64,000 nucleotides of DNA from Musa acuminata AAA Group (GCF_036884655.1 NC_088348.1:21269001-21333000); one strand, 5' to 3'. Counted from the stretch's first letter, positions 1 through 11,368 are shown. Made by a program: numbers and translations. The notes: a model not told the origin generated them from the sequence alone.

Positions 1-191
1 CTGCAAACTGCCTTACTTACTTTACTTTCTCATTACACTCTTACTAATGCTTTCAAGTTAAATATATTTCTGATATCGATTTTATCAAAACGAAGATTTT
101 TCATAACTAACGTTTTTATCCACTACACTAATTCACCCCAACCCCCCCCCCCACCCCCCCCAATCCTCTTAGTACCGACTCGATCCTAACA
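1..191 (+). repeat. 3' end of a Sirevirus-type LTR, cut by the window edge
   Basis: This stretch ends with the signature seen at every plus-strand Sirevirus-type LTR in the window: a cactaattcac phrase, a long C tract (about 140-161), ctcttagt, then cgatcctaaca. The terminal CA is at 190-191. No PBS follows, so this is the end of a truncated or solo LTR rather than a 5' LTR next to its internal region. The rest of the LTR lies outside the window. Confidence 0.8.
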
Positions 192-1212
192 AACCTTACG
201 AGGACTATTGAGTATCGATAGAAAATTATCCACTCTCGGTATCATGAGAGAGAAAGAGAAAGAGTCTTAAGTAGGGTCACTCGGATTGAGAGAGAAAGAG
301 TTATCCGGGAGAATCCGATTAGAGCGAGACTTAAGTAGAAACCATATGGGTCTGACAGCATCATGCCCAGTATACAGTCTCTAGGATATTAGATGGATAA
401 GAGACTATAGGTACATGGTAAGTGAGGATAGACATGTCCAATGGATTAGATTCTCCTATATCATCTTGGGACTACGGCGTAGTAGCCTAGTACATCCACA
501 ATCGATCAGTCGAGTGAATTATTATGGAAATAATTATTTACTGAGCTAGAAGGAGTTCTGATAAGTATGACTCACAACCAGCTCAATATTGGGCCTAGAG
601 GGTCACACACATATGGTAGGCGTTACGATGAGTAGAGATTCGAATATGAGATATCCGTCGGAGCCCCTATCTTATTGAATATCTGATAAGCTCCTAAATT
701 ATTAGATCCTATGGATGAGATCCAATAAGAGCTAATAAGAGATTATTGGATAGGGATCCACTAATCTAAGAGGCTTGGGTAGTTGGATGGAGATTCAATA
801 CTCAATAGGGTAGGATCCATTAGGGTTAAGTTGATAGGGGGCCTCTATAAATAGGAGAGAACTAATGGTTCATAGGCTAGAGCTTTTTTGGGTTACCTCT
901 CCTATTCTCCTCCCTTTCTCCTCCTTAGATAGCAAGCTTGGAGTTTAGAGGAGCATCGTTGTAGTCCTGCTGTGTGGATCATCACTAGAGAGGAGGACGC
1001 TTGACCTCTTTCACCATCTCCTAGAGATCTACAAGGATTCAAGAATATACGATCTCCCTAGGAAATACAATCTTTTATATACGTAGTTTTAAGTTTCATG
1101 ATTTTTGCTCACTAATCTTCTCACCACGACGAACACATCTTTGGGAAATTAGAGATTTTGTATTTAATGTTTTTCCGCTGCGCATGTGATATCACCCTAA
1201 GATTTTCCAACA
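192..1212 (+). repeat. LTR-like fragment of a different family, with TATA box
   Basis: About 1 kb without coding potential. It has LTR architecture: a TATAAATA box at 846-853 in a ctctataaataggag context, pyrimidine-rich leader sequence after it, and a terminal ...gattttccaaca ending at 1212. It does not resemble the other LTRs here. The gcgcatgtgatatcaccctaa-type tail recalls a plant copia LTR family, but I could not confirm that. I see no TG start, TSD or PBS, so it is probably a 5'-truncated or solo LTR. Orientation is inferred from the TATA box and the CA end. Confidence 0.5.
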
Positions 1213-1332
1213 ATTACAACTAAAACTATTTTGATCTAGACAATTATTACAAAGCATTAATCATATGTTATCTGGCATGTCATTGGTTCATTGGCACTTC
1301 GTCCAATCCTTCGACGCATCGTCCTCTTTTGT
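1213..1332 (-). repeat. Fragment of a minus-strand Sirevirus-type LTR
   Basis: The phrase gatctagacaattatta...ggcatgtcattgg...cgcatcgtcctctttt matches the same interval of the minus-strand LTRs near 42290-42380, 43740-43830 and 45345-45410. Only about 120 bp remain. The left boundary is set by the unrelated LTR-like fragment and the right boundary by the gypsy remnant F. Neither edge shows a TSD. Confidence 0.7.
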
Positions 1333-2560
1333 AGTCTTTTGTCCTCGAGACTGACGATCCATGAATTTTGGGAATTTGATCTTCAAGTTGTCATAGTTCT
1401 CCCAAGTGGCATCTTCTGGTGGTAGGTTCGCCCACTATGTTAGCACTTTAGTAGTGGATCATCGTCGTCGAGTCACGATCCATCGATCAATAATGGCACT
1501 CGGTTGGGTCTGTAGTTCTCCTTGGGTAGCCATATTTAGTAGATGGCTTTGGGCTATCTCGTTTTGTCCTAGCTTGAGCTTTAAACACGACACATAGAAG
1601 ACTAGATGGATTCGGGAGCTAGCGGGTAAGTCCAATCTATATGCAACTGCTCTAATGTGCTCCAAAATTTATAAGGGCCTATAGAACCGAGGTAAAAGCT
1701 TCATAGATACTCTGGTCTGGATTGATGTTTGCTTGTATGGCTGGAGCCGTAGGAAGACCCAATCTCCTACTTAAAATTCTCTTTCGCCTTTGTATTGATC
1801 GTATTATTGTTTCATCCTTGCTTGGGCTGTAGTGAGATTATCTTTTAGTAATTTCAGCATTTTGTCTCTGTTTTGTAGTTCCATGTCTACTTATTTTACT
1901 TTAGAGGTGCACAACACATATTTTGGGATCACAAGGGGAGGTCGGTCATACATAGCCTCATAGGGAGTACATTTTATGGATGAATGATAAGTTGTATTAT
2001 ACCACCACTCGGCCCAGGGAAGCCACTTTGTCCACTCTTTTGGTCGGTCACTGGTGAAGCATCTGAGGTATGTCTCCAAGCACCTGTTCACCACTTCAGT
2101 CTGGCCGTCGATTTATGGGTGATATACCATACTTATTTTCAATTTATTGTCCTGCATATAGAATAACTTTATCTAAAATCTGCTTGTGAATACCCTATCA
2201 TGATCACTTATAATAGATCTTGGCATCCTATATAATTTTATAATATTCTTCATAAATATTTGAGAAATACTAGAAGCAGTATAGGGATTACGAACAGCGC
2301 AGAAGTGAGCATACTTTGTAAGGCGATCAACCATGATAAGAATTGTACTTTTTTCTTATGATGAGGGAAGCCCTTCGATGAAGTCCATTGATATATTAGT
2401 CCACATTGAGTCCGGGATGAGTAGAGGTTGCGGCTTTCCGAGGTTTACCACTGTCTCGTCTTTGTGTCGTTAACATACATCACATTGTGCCACAAATTTA
2501 GCAATAATATTTTTTATCCCTACCCAATAAAAATTTTGCTTAATTCTCTTATAGGTTCTA
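1333..2560 (-). pseudogene. F integrase remnant with C-terminal tail
   Basis: Integrase would insert element cDNA into host DNA. The zinc-binding HHCC end is visible at about 2470-2560 (RHSGFLRTYKRI, then CDVC). Core motifs follow on the minus strand: a first Asp in MDFIEGLP (about 2380), a second in ISDHDRVF (about 2200), and a Glu-containing TEVVNRCLE (about 2090). The best open piece is 1891-2094 ([17 protein letters not shown]). The 3' part (about 1340-1660) reads as the QPSAIIDR...TWENYDNLKIKF type of tail found at the end of chromovirus polyproteins, but I cannot call a chromodomain. Stops and frame changes break the frame repeatedly, so no functional protein is expected. Confidence 0.8.
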
Positions 2561-3900
2561 AGGAACCCGGAGTGCCTAGTTGTAGGTATGGAATTCATCT
2601 CTTGAAGGATGGTCTTTATGTAAGTAGAATTTGACACAAGCACAATGCATCCCTTATAGCGCAATTCTTTTGAGTCCCAACTATAATGAGCCACGAAGCT
2701 TAGTGCTTCCTCCAATTTTTTTATGATCTTACAAGTATAAATGAGGGGGTAGCCATCTTGTATTAGTATAGCACTAATTCCGACTCTGGAGGCATCGACT
2801 TCAATAACAAAAGTCATGCCAAAGTCGGGTAGCGCTAGTATGGGCATTGTCGTCATTGAAGCTTTAAGTTCGTCGAAGGTGGTGGTGGCTTTGTTTGACC
2901 ATTAGAAAGTATCTTTTTTCAACAAGGAAGTAAGGGGTGTACTGATCTTTCCATAGTTTTTCACAAACTTGTGATAGTAGCCTGTTAAACCGAGAAAGCT
3001 ACATAGCGATTTTATGTTCCTTGGGGTCGGCCATTTCTTCATTACTTCAATTTTGGAGGGGTCCACTACCACACCTTCCTCTGATATGATATTCTTAATA
3101 TATTCCACCTTCTGTTGAAGAAAGCTACACTTCTATTTTTTGACAAAAAGAATATGTTCTCACAAAATCGTCAAAACAAGTCATAAGTGCTTAAAATGAC
3201 TTTCAAGAGAAGGGTTGTAAATAAGGATATCATCGAAGAAAACCAGCACAAACTTATGAAGATAATTCCAGAAAATATTATTCATAAGGCTCTAGAAGGT
3301 GTAGGGATCATTGGTGAGACCAAAGGGTATTACCAAAAATTCGTAGTGGTCGTTGTGTGTTCGAAAAGTGATTTTCGGTATGTCTTCTTCGCACACTCAT
3401 ATTTGATGATAACTAAATCGAAGGTCTAGCTTTGTGAAGACTCATGCTTCCTTTAATTCATTAAGCAATTCATCTATTACTAGAATAGGGTATTTGTCCT
3501 TGACGGATATGCCATTGAAAGCTCGGTAATCAACACACATTCGACATGTTCCGTCCTTTCGTACGAGGAGTATCGGTGAAGAGTAGGGGCTGCAACTTAG
3601 CCGAATAACTCTTATTTCAAGCATTTCTTTTATAATCCTTTCTATTTCATCCTTTTGGAGATGTGGATACTGATATAGTCAAGTATTTGCTGGAGGTTTT
3701 CCCAGAAGAATCGGTATACAATGATCATGCCGACGGGTAGGAGGTAGGTTGCAAGGTTCGTCAAATACATCTGAAAATTCAGTGAGCAAAGGAAGTAGGT
3801 TTGGATCTTCAAATTCTATTGGCTCTCCCTTAGTTTGCTGCTCAAGTTGTACCAAAAAGCTGCTACATACTTTGTGCAAAACCTTCTCCATTCGTTATAT
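2561..3900 (-). pseudogene. F reverse transcriptase-RNase H remnant
   Basis: The minus strand gives RT landmarks in three frames: [21 protein letters not shown] (about 3500-3590), KFVLVFFDDILIY (about 3205-3270, the catalytic [YF]xDD box, still present), the EYIKNIISEEGVVVDPSKIE connection domain (about 3020-3110) and GLTGYYHKFVKNYGKI (about 2930-2990). RNase H begins at TMPILALPDFGMTFVIEVDAS (about 2790-2856). The segment after QDGYPL jumps directly to a region that normally follows RNase H (KIIKKLEEA), so most of the RNase H domain is deleted. Longest open pieces are 3442-3624, 2902-3108 and 2470-2856. It is a dead copy. Confidence 0.85.
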
Positions 3901-4326
3901 GCAAATTGTTCTTACGTCGCTCCCACATTTCCCATGTAGTATCACCTATTTCCCCTTACTGTAAAATTTCATAATTAGTTTCATAAAATTTCAGAAAACA
4001 TCACCTAATGTCGTCTGCCATTCGATACTAAGCACAACCTCATAATAATCAAGAGGGAGGAGGAAGAAATATGCAATTATTTCTTGATCCTGCAGCAATA
4101 GTTTCACTCGCGGGCACCTATGATCACACTTTAAAATTCGTCCGTCGGCGACCTTAACATCAAACCTGCTACAATTCTTGATAGGTAAGGCCATCCATAC
4201 AGCAACCTTGTTGTTCATAAAATTATTAGTGCTCCCGGTGTCAATAAGAACAGTGATAGGTTGTTGCTTCAGAAGTCCTCCCACTTTCATCATTTGTGGG
4301 TTTGCATAACCGGCAAGGGCATGCAT
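3901..4326 (-). pseudogene. F retroviral-type aspartic protease remnant
   Basis: The open piece 3991-4326 (111 codons) contains the active-site motif [11 protein letters not shown] and the phrase [19 protein letters not shown], followed by a KLLLQDQEI strand region. This is the gypsy gag-pol protease, an aspartic protease working as a dimer to cleave the polyprotein. It is preceded in the same direction by the gag zinc-knuckle region and followed by the RT N-terminus. The DTG triad is intact but flanking frames are broken, so this fragment is not a stand-alone gene. Confidence 0.85.
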
Positions 4327-5259
4327 CGTAATATCAACTGATTGCTATTCTTCATCCTTGACCTCTTCCTAATGCTCCTAGACCTCCTCCTCCAAGAGGT
4401 TCAATCAGTAGGAGGCAGCCCCTTTTTGCAGCGATGATCGTAATTCCATGGCTCGTCGTAATGCCAACAAAGATCCTTTGCTGATCGGTCATGTAGTTCT
4501 TCTCTTGTCAATTTTTTTGACACCGAAGGATAGTTGGGAGTAGAAATAGATTTATATGCCATGGGCCTAAGAGAGGTTCTTATCCTCTGAGCATCCTGGT
4601 TGAGCCGTTCTTCTTATATTCGGGCGAAAGAAATCGCAACTATCACGGTACGGGACTGTCGTGCCTTAACCTCCCCTTTTATCTCTGGCTTGAGTCCTTT
4701 GATGAATATTCCTAATAATTGACGATTAGTCCAATCATGAGCAAGGTAGGATAGCTTCTTAAACCTGGTTTGGTACTCTTGAATCATAGAGGTTTGTCGA
4801 ATCTTTGCATGTTGGCCATTGATATTTTCATACTCCGTAGGTCTAAAACGATTCAGCAGTACGTTCTTAAATTGATTCCACGTCGAAGCCCCATGATTGT
4901 ATTCCAGCCAATTATATCATTGAATAGTATCTCCTTCAAGGTGAGTGATAGCAATTTCCACCATAACATTATTTGACGTTCGGTAGTAGTGAAAGTAATG
5001 TTCGGCGCGCGAAATCCACCATGGCTAAAGCATGTCTGAGGGCTGTCCCTCCTTCTCTGGAGGCCTCTCTGAACTCTCTCTTTACTGAAATTTGGTTGAA
5101 CTCGGCGGTTGTCCAATTCTGAATTCTGCAAACAAAGCGCACAATTTGTCCTCCAAGCGCGATTCAAGTCACGATTCAATCCAAGATTCTCATGCTTCAA
5201 ATTTGACATCAATTGGATCTTGAGAAGCTGTAGTATATGCTTGTAGATTAGAGATATCC
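4327..5259 (-). pseudogene. F gag remnant
   Basis: The minus strand carries a scrambled gag matching D's gag: a start-like ATG at about 5257-5259, an acidic or coiled N-terminus, the retrotransposon-gag core (THLEGDTIQ, NQFKNVLLNRFRPTEYENI, EYQTRFKKLS, GLKPEIKGEVKARQ) spread over frames, and the CWHYDEPWNYDHRCKKG knuckle region near 4415-4470, where one Cys has become Tyr. A deletion of about 60 codons is apparent near 5040 relative to D. Several stops are present. The open reading frame at 4853-5212 is a shifted frame of this gag, not a gene. Confidence 0.8.
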
Positions 5260-6208
5260 ATGTCTATTTTCTGTTGATGGGTTAATGGTATAGGGTGGTA
5301 GAAGGTTCGGAAAAATTGAGGATCACGGAAAAGTACTACCGCAGATTTTTACGTCTAAAGTGTAGCAGTTTAGATGTAAAAGGTCAGTGGTTTTTATTAA
5401 GAATTTTTTGATGAAATTAAAGGAAAATATACTATTAGGAATTTTCAAAGTTGTCGTAAAAATTTCATAGAGATTTGGATAGAAAAAATGCAATAGCAAA
5501 ATCAAACAAACTGTGCTATGCGGTTGAAATTTTACAGTGCATCTAGCAGTTTAGACATAAAAGATCAGTGATTTATATTAGAAATTTTTGGATGAAACTA
5601 GAGAGAAATCTGCTGTTATAAAGTTTCAAAGTTATCAAAAAAATTTTATAGAGATTTGGATAGAAAAAATGCAGTAGCAAGATCAAACAAACTGTGCTAT
5701 GTGGTTAGAATTCTGTAGTGCATCTTTCATCATAGAGATAAAAACTTTGCGACAAAAAGTTTATGCAGCAATATAGGAATGATTTTTTTAGATTTTCGAA
5801 TAGAGATAACTAAATTGTAGCAGTAGTAAGGTAGGAAACCAGAACCTGTTGCAATTCACGGGGAGATCAAAGGATGATCCACGATGGTAGAGATGATGGC
5901 AGAATTTGGCAATGATCTTTTAAGCAATTATGGGAATTTCTTTGGGCGGTTATGGAGGGCTAATGGATGGCTGGATTTTTGAATAAGGATAACTGAATTA
6001 CAGCAGTATTAAGGTAAGAAATCAAAATCTATTGTAATTCATAAGGAGATTAAAGGACGATCCGCGGTGGTGGGGATAATGGCGGAATTCAGCGACGATC
6101 TTTTAAGCAATTGTGGGAATTACTTTGGGTGACTGTGGAGGGCTGATGGATGGCTGTGGAAGGGCAGTGAGATGCCAAGAATATTACTCTGATACCAAGT
6201 ATTAGAAC
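5260..6208 (-). other. F untranslated leader and PBS
   Basis: About 0.9 kb of AT-rich DNA without a plausible gene lies between gag and the PBS. The PBS is the complement of 6186-6197 (tggtatcagagt, one mismatch to the initiator-Met tRNA type). The leader contains two diverged copies of a roughly 170-bp segment (about 5345-5510 and 5540-5705, with 'tagcagtttag' and 'agatttggatagaaaaaatgcag' phrases) and a second duplicated piece at about 5800-5960 and 5975-6150. D's leader has the same kind of internal repetition. Confidence 0.7.
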
Positions 6209-6807
6209 TATTAAGAATGAGTCAGTACTAAGAGGGGGGGTGGTGAATTAGCACAGCGGTAAAATCACGGATTCAAATTGTTTCATTTAGATTAAAACTG
6301 ATTCTGATAAAAACCGTTTCGTAAAAATCTTAACTCGAAACACATTCATAAATGTATTGAAAGTAGTAAGCAAGTAAAGTGGTTTACAATTAAAGTAAAT
6401 TGCTTAAGACAAAATGCGAACCAGATTTTATAGTGGTTCAGTCATCGTGACCTACATCCACTCATCGATTCCTCTTTAGTTGAGGCCACTAGCATCCACT
6501 ATTGGTCTTTCTTCAATAGACAAAGACCAACCATCTTTTATAACTCGATTCTCCTTTTACCAGGTTTAGGAGATAACCCTTACACCCTCAGTCACTCCTC
6601 TCTCAAACTATTCTAACACTTAGAACTTTGAGAGGAGTTCACACAAGATTACAACAGTGTTTCTTTCTTTTACGGGCGGTACCACCGCTAGTGTCAGTCT
6701 GACACTAGATGATACCACCACCTGATAGGGGCGGTGCTACCGCCTGGCACCCTGCCATTGGGCGGTACCACCACTTGTAGTCTCTCGGAGACTATGTCTG
6801 GGCGGTA
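6209..6807 (-). repeat. E 3' LTR, part 1 (split by D)
   Basis: The first 599 bp of a minus-strand Sirevirus-type LTR: tattaagaatgagtcagtactaagag, the complement of the usual ...ctcttagt...cctaaca end with its CA decayed. The usual order follows: cagcggtaaaatc, aaccagattttatagtggttcag, gacctacatccac, and a palindrome array (about 6670-6807; gggcggtaccaccg type). The LTR stops at the D insertion at 6807, inside a GGCGGTACCACCGCC dyad. It resumes at 37133. Confidence 0.85.
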
Positions 6808-7201
6808 TGTTAGGACTCTAGCTATGAGAGTCCTAATTGAGAGGGACACTCATGTAAAACCTACCTAAGCTGACCCCTATTAAAGTGGTGAAGAGGCCAA
6901 CTAGGGTTAGGAGGTTGTTTCTTAGAGAAGAATTATGAGTTGTAAAGGAATAGGAGTCTTGAGTAGGAGTCCTATTAGGAGTTGGTGAGAAGTAGGAGTC
7001 TTGAGTAGGAGTACTATTAGGAGTTAGGGTTTAGAAGCCCTGTAAATAGCCATATATTTCTCCTCTTTTGATAAGCAATAGATGAATCTTTTCTGCAGCC
7101 TTTGAGCAGCAACTTGGAGGGAGGAACCCCTATAGAGTTCCAAGGAGGCCGATCCCCTAAAGAGATCAACCCCAAGTTTAGAATCTACAAGGGTTCTAAC
7201 A
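6808..7201 (+). repeat. D 5' LTR
   Basis: 394 bp, tgttaggact...gttctaaca. It contains a repeated 'aggagtcttgagtaggagt.ctattaggagtt' unit (about 6953-7024). The TATA box has decayed to tgtaaata (about 7041-7048), while the 3' LTR keeps TATAAATA. TSD cggta is on its left, and two bases separate it from the PBS on its right. Confidence 0.93.
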
Positions 7202-7203
7202 CT

Positions 7204-7215
7204 TGGTATCAGAGC
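7204..7215 (+). other. D primer-binding site (tRNA-iMet)
   Basis: TGGTATCAGAGC lies two bases after the 5' LTR, the standard plant PBS complementary to the 3' end of initiator Met-tRNA, which primes minus-strand cDNA. Confidence 0.92.
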
Positions 7216-8517
7216 AGCGTTCTTGGCATCTCGTTGCCCTTCCATAGCCATCCATCAACCCTCCACAGCCACCCAAAGCAATTCCCATAATTGCTTAAAA
7301 GATCGTCACCAAATTCCGCCGGCATCTCTACCACCACGGATCATCCTTTGATCTCCCCGTGAATTGCAATAGGTTTTGGTTTCCTACCTTACTACTGCTG
7401 CAATTTAGTTATCCTTATTTAAAAATCTAAAAAAAATTATTCCTATATTGCTGCATAAACTTTTTGTCATAAAGTTTTCATCTCTACGACAAAAGATACA
7501 TTGCAGAATTCCAACCGTATAGCACCGTCTGTTTGATCTTGCTACTGTATTTTTTCTATCTAAATCTCGACAAAATTTTTATTACATCTTTGACACTTCC
7601 TAACATCAGATTTCCTTTTGGTTTTATCAAAAAATTCTTAATATAAACCATTGATATTTTATGTCTAATCTACTATACTTGAAAATCTGTACTGTAAAAT
7701 TTCAGCCGCATAGCACTATTTGTTTGATCTTGATACTATGTTGTTTCTATCCAAATCTCTACGAAATTTTTATGATAGCTTTGACACTTCCTAACAGTGG
7801 ATTTTCCTTTGGTTTTATTAAAAAATTCTCAATATAAACTACTAATCTTTTACGTCCAATCTTAAAAATCTGTGCTACAGAAAATTTCAGCCGCATATTG
7901 TTGCCTTAACCCATCTATTTGCAATCTTTTTTGAATGAAATTTCTTATACACTTCATAGATCATCTTGGTTTCTATCTAAGATTGATCTATTAAGGAATT
8001 CATCTCTATAAACGATTTTGTGTTGCTGCAAATTTTCATCGTAAACCGCTGAAATTTTTCGACGAGAATTCTGCTATCGCAACTTGCACCAATTTCCTTG
8101 CTATTATACAGCCGAAATTTTCTTGATTAAATTAGACATCCTTGCTGTCATATAAACTGTAATTTTTCTATTAATTCTCTCCTCAATTCTCTCAAGTTTT
8201 TGGTGGAAATTACGTTGAGAAACTGTTGTTTCTTCGATGACAATTCTGCTCTTACAAGACAGCATATACTTGCTGCAACTTCCACTGATTTCTATCAAAC
8301 CTTTGCTGTCATCTACCACAGATCCAAAACTTTCATCACAGCCCTAAAACTTCATCAAACCACACCCTCAAACGGCACCCAAAATAGCCACAAAACGAGC
8401 CCAAACCGTAACATACATCCACCAACCCTTTCGACCATCACTTCTCTCAACCTATACATGCTTTTAACCCAACAACAAAAGAGAGATCTTAACATCATAG
8501 ATTTGGAGGCATATACT
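7216..8517 (+). other. D untranslated leader
   Basis: About 1.3 kb, AT-rich, without a supported gene. It contains diverged tandem segments: 'cttgctactgtattttttctatctaaatctc' near 7540 recurs near 7725, with shared 'ttggttttatcaaaaaattcttaatataaac' phrases at about 7620 and 7810. An upstream in-frame extension of gag begins at about 8200, but I place the gag start at 8518 because the gag of H starts with an equivalent MAT/MAS...EALE.RIE N-terminus. Confidence 0.65.
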
Positions 8518-9593
8518 ATGGCATCTAAGGAGGCAATCAATGCTAAATTCAAAGCCTTGGAGGCACGAATAGAGGATAAGATTCGGACGCTCTTTACCAA
8601 ACTCAAATTAGGCCGACCACTAAGCCTGAAGAAATCATATCAAGGAGAGAGCTTTGCTCAATCGCACCAAGCCCGAAGAGATGACTTCCAAGGGAGGGGA
8701 GGCTCTATGACCGACCCCAACTATCCATACATGAGATTGAACTTCCCTAGATGGGAAGAAGGAGACCCGATTGGTTGGATTTCGCATACAGAGCGATATT
8801 TTCGATACCACAAAACCGCGGATGCATCTATGGTGAAAATTATAGCTATACATCTTGAAGGGGATGTCATACAGTGGTTTGACTAGTTTGAACATACTTA
8901 TGGAGTTCTTTTATGGTGACAATTCAAAGAAGGACTGCTGATCCGCTTTAGACCAACCGATTACGAGAATATCGACGGACAACTAGCAAAGTCTGACAAA
9001 CCTCCACCATTCAGGAGTACCAAACTAGGTTTAAAAGGTTATCTAATCAAACTTGTGATTGGTCTCAAAAATAGCTATTGAGGACCTTCATTTAGGGCTT
9101 GAAGCCGGAGATTCAAGGAGAAGTTAAAGTGCGACAACCATATACGCTTATGGCAGCCATCTCTTTCGCACGACATCAAGAGGAGCAATTGAACCATGAA
9201 GCTCGGAGGACTAGGGTCACTCCTCAACCAGCAATATTGAAGCCCTTAGCCCCCCTTACTGTCAACCAAGTCCCTACACCCAAGAGGTTAATAAGAGAAG
9301 AGCTTCGGGAGTGATATTCAAAGGGGTTATGTTGGCATTGCAACGAGCCGTGGAGCTGTGAGCATCGCTGTAGTAAAGGGAGACTTCTTATGATTGAACC
9401 AATAGAAGAAAAGGTCATTGGACATCCAGAAGAGAGCCTTGAACATGAAGAAGAAGATGCAGAAGAAGAGTCACAATCGATCGAAGTTACGGTACATGCA
9501 CTAGCCGGCTACTCAAACCCGCAAACGATGAAAGTTGGAGGCCTTCTCAAACAACAACCGATCACTGTTCTCATCGACACAGGCAGTACTAAT
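8518..9593 (+). pseudogene. D gag and start of protease, interrupted by A
   Basis: The start ATG at 8518 gives MASKEAINAKFKALEARIED, a short coiled N-terminus. The gag core has YMRLNFPRWEEGDPIGWI and HLEGDVIQWFD. An in-frame stop lies at 8884-8886, another stop and a frame change follow by about 9000, then GLKPEIQGEVKVRQP (about 9100). The zinc knuckle is CWHCNEPWSCEHRC (about 9333-9374). An acidic linker leads to [20 protein letters not shown] and the protease active site VLIDTGSTN at 9567-9593, where A is inserted. Gag would form the particle and package element RNA. The copy is dead. Confidence 0.85.
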
Positions 9594-11318
9594 TGTTGAA
9601 TCTCGGATTTTGATGATAAAGTCAATTGTCAATTGTTTGTCTAATCTGTGTGTTGAGATAAGTGTGCAGGATTAACTACGATGAAAGTAAGACATGCAGC
9701 AGGAGTTGCGCCGGAGTCATGACAATGATCACGTTGGGAGTTCAAGAGCTCGACGGAAGTTCGAACAGTCGTCGGAGGTTCTGCGGGAACAAATCCGAGA
9801 AGTCCAGAAGCTTGCCAAAGGAGCTCGTCGGAACTTGCCAAGTGGATCGTCGCAAGTCCAGGAGTTTTCCGGAAGTCCGCAGGAGGATCACCGAGGGTTC
9901 GTCGGATGATCGACGGAAGTCCGCCGGAAACTCGCCGGAAGAAGCGATTGACGCACCGGAGCAAGCTGCAGAATATGTCTTAGGAAATAATCGTAGTTAG
10001 CACATTGATTACGTTAGAAATGGGAGGTGATCCCATTAGCTTAATCTTAGGGCAATTGGGCCCCTGAAAGAATCAAATTGGGCCGAATGGATTAACCCAT
10101 TCGGACCCTGATTGTTGTGGGAGGTGCAACCGCCCAAGCCAGGAGGTAGCACCGCCCAGGCTATGTCTCCCAGCGAGACTAAGCAGTGCAACCGCCCCAG
10201 CCAAGAGGTGGCACCGCCCCGGGCTCAGTCTCCGAGCGAGACTGGGCGGTGCAACCTCTTCTGTCAAGAGGTAGCACCGCCAAAGCTCAAGTTTCGAGCT
10301 CTGCCAGGCGGTGCAACCTCCCCAGTCAGGCGGTGCAACCGCCTGAGCTCGATCTTCGAGCTCTGCCAGAGAGGTGCAACCGCCCCTGACAGAGGTGGCA
10401 CCGCCCAGAGGCTCAGTCTTCGAGCTCTGCCAGGCGGTGCAACCGCCCCAGTCAGGAGGTGCAACCGCCTGATCCCGGAATTCCGGGAATTGACAGATTT
10501 GAGCTCCAAATTTGAACTGGGTTGGGGCCTATAAATACCCCACCCATTCAGCACTGAAAGCACAGAACACACACTCGAAATCTTGCTGTCTTTCTATGGT
10601 TCTTAGAGCTCAAAACTGCTAGTTCTCCTCTTTCTGTTCTTCAAAGTTTGAGTTGTAAAGAGAGGAGAGAAAACTTCTGTAAGGGTTGTCTCCTAAGCCC
10701 GTCAAAAGGAGTGAATCTGTAAGAGGGTGGTTGGCCTTCGCCTATTAAAGGAAGGCCTCTAGTTGACGTCGGTGACCTCGTCGGTGGAGGAAGCCAAAAG
10801 TGGAGTAGGTCAAGATTGACCGAACCACTCTAAATCTCGGTTTGCATTTCCTTTGAGCATTTTACCTTCACTGCAAACTTCTCAATAGCTTACTGCCCTC
10901 TGCAATTTTACGAATGAGTTTCAAGGTTTAGACGTAAATCTGCGTTTAGACGTAAATCTGCTTTTTCGTATGATAATCATATTGCAGATTGCGTTTACGT
11001 TTTGAGCTTTACCATAACTGCACACTGCCTTTATACTCCTGCTTAAACTGCGTCTTATCTAATCAAGTGATTTACGAATCAGCATTTAGACGTAAATCAG
11101 TTTCTTCGTATGAACGTCGGATTTCAGTTTGCGCCGATATTCTGGTTTTCATCATAGCTGCAAACTGCCTGCTTAGTTTGACTTTAACCTTGCTTAGTAT
11201 CAACTTTCATACAGAAGTTGTTTTTATCGTTCGAACGCAGCTTTCGATTTTAATCGCAGAAAGTTTTCCGCTGCACTAATTCACCCCCCCCCCCCTCTTA
11301 CTGCTCTCGATCCTAACA
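9594..11318 (+). repeat. A 5' LTR
   Basis: 1725 bp, tgttgaatctcgg...gatcctaaca. U3 holds the GGCGGT-N3-ACCGCC array (about 10112-10475) and a TATA box (10530-10537). R/U5 holds two copies of a gtttagacgtaaatctgc unit (about 10927-10966) and a C tract (11284-11295) before the end. It lacks a block of about 350 bp that lies near the 5' end of the B, C, E, I and K LTRs. Open frames inside it (for example 9662-10000 and 10112-10534) are by-products of the repeats. Confidence 0.93.
10112..10537 (+). promoter_or_regulatory. A 5' LTR promoter: dyad array plus TATA box
   Basis: About ten copies of GGCGGT-N3-ACCGCC or close variants, spaced by a 'gagctctgccag' or 'ctcagtcttcgagctc' linker, lead to TATAAATA at 10530-10537 in a ggggcctataaatacccc context. 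Sirevirus LTR promoters are described as carrying CGG...CCG palindromes upstream of TATA. That the dyads act as cis elements here is inferred. Confidence 0.75.
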
Positions 11319-11320
11319 AT

Positions 11321-11332
11321 TGGTATCAGAGC
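11321..11332 (+). other. A primer-binding site (tRNA-iMet)
   Basis: TGGTATCAGAGC, two bases after the LTR, exact match to the plant initiator-Met type. Confidence 0.93.
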
Positions 11333-11368
11333 CCAGTTAACTCTCAAACGGATTAAAACCCAAGAGAG

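Larger units (their letters stand above)
1333..6208 (-). mobile_element. F: decayed Ty3/gypsy retrotransposon lacking LTRs
   Basis: Read on the minus strand the order is PBS, non-coding leader, gag, protease, RT, RNase H, integrase, and a C-terminal region similar to the end of D. This is the Ty3/gypsy order, with integrase after RNase H. Both LTRs are lost: only about 9 bp of the 5' LTR end remains, between the PBS and position 6208. The 3' end stops inside the region that in D precedes the PPT. F and D are close relatives because gag, protease and pol tail align phrase by phrase. F is older or more damaged, with many stops and frameshifts. The short-LTR relative D and the integrase tail suggest a chromovirus (Reina-like) lineage, which is inferred. 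Confidence 0.85.

Noticed and set aside
192..1212. Host promoter or gene start suggested by the TATA box at 846-853
   Set aside because: No coding sequence follows. The CT-rich leader and terminal ccaaca fit an LTR better.
10112..10534. 140-codon plus-strand ORF (and relatives at 19352-19777, 33368-33790, 46511-46711, 58132-58413) with repeated GRCNRP / GGATAP phrases
   Set aside because: It is a translation of the GC dyad array in LTR U3. The arrays give open frames on both strands and in several frames, and no start context or conservation of frame is seen.
11321..11332. Possible tRNA-derived gene at TGGTATCAGAGC sites
   Set aside because: Only the 12-base PBS is present. No cloverleaf or A/B boxes surround it, and it sits exactly where a PBS belongs.
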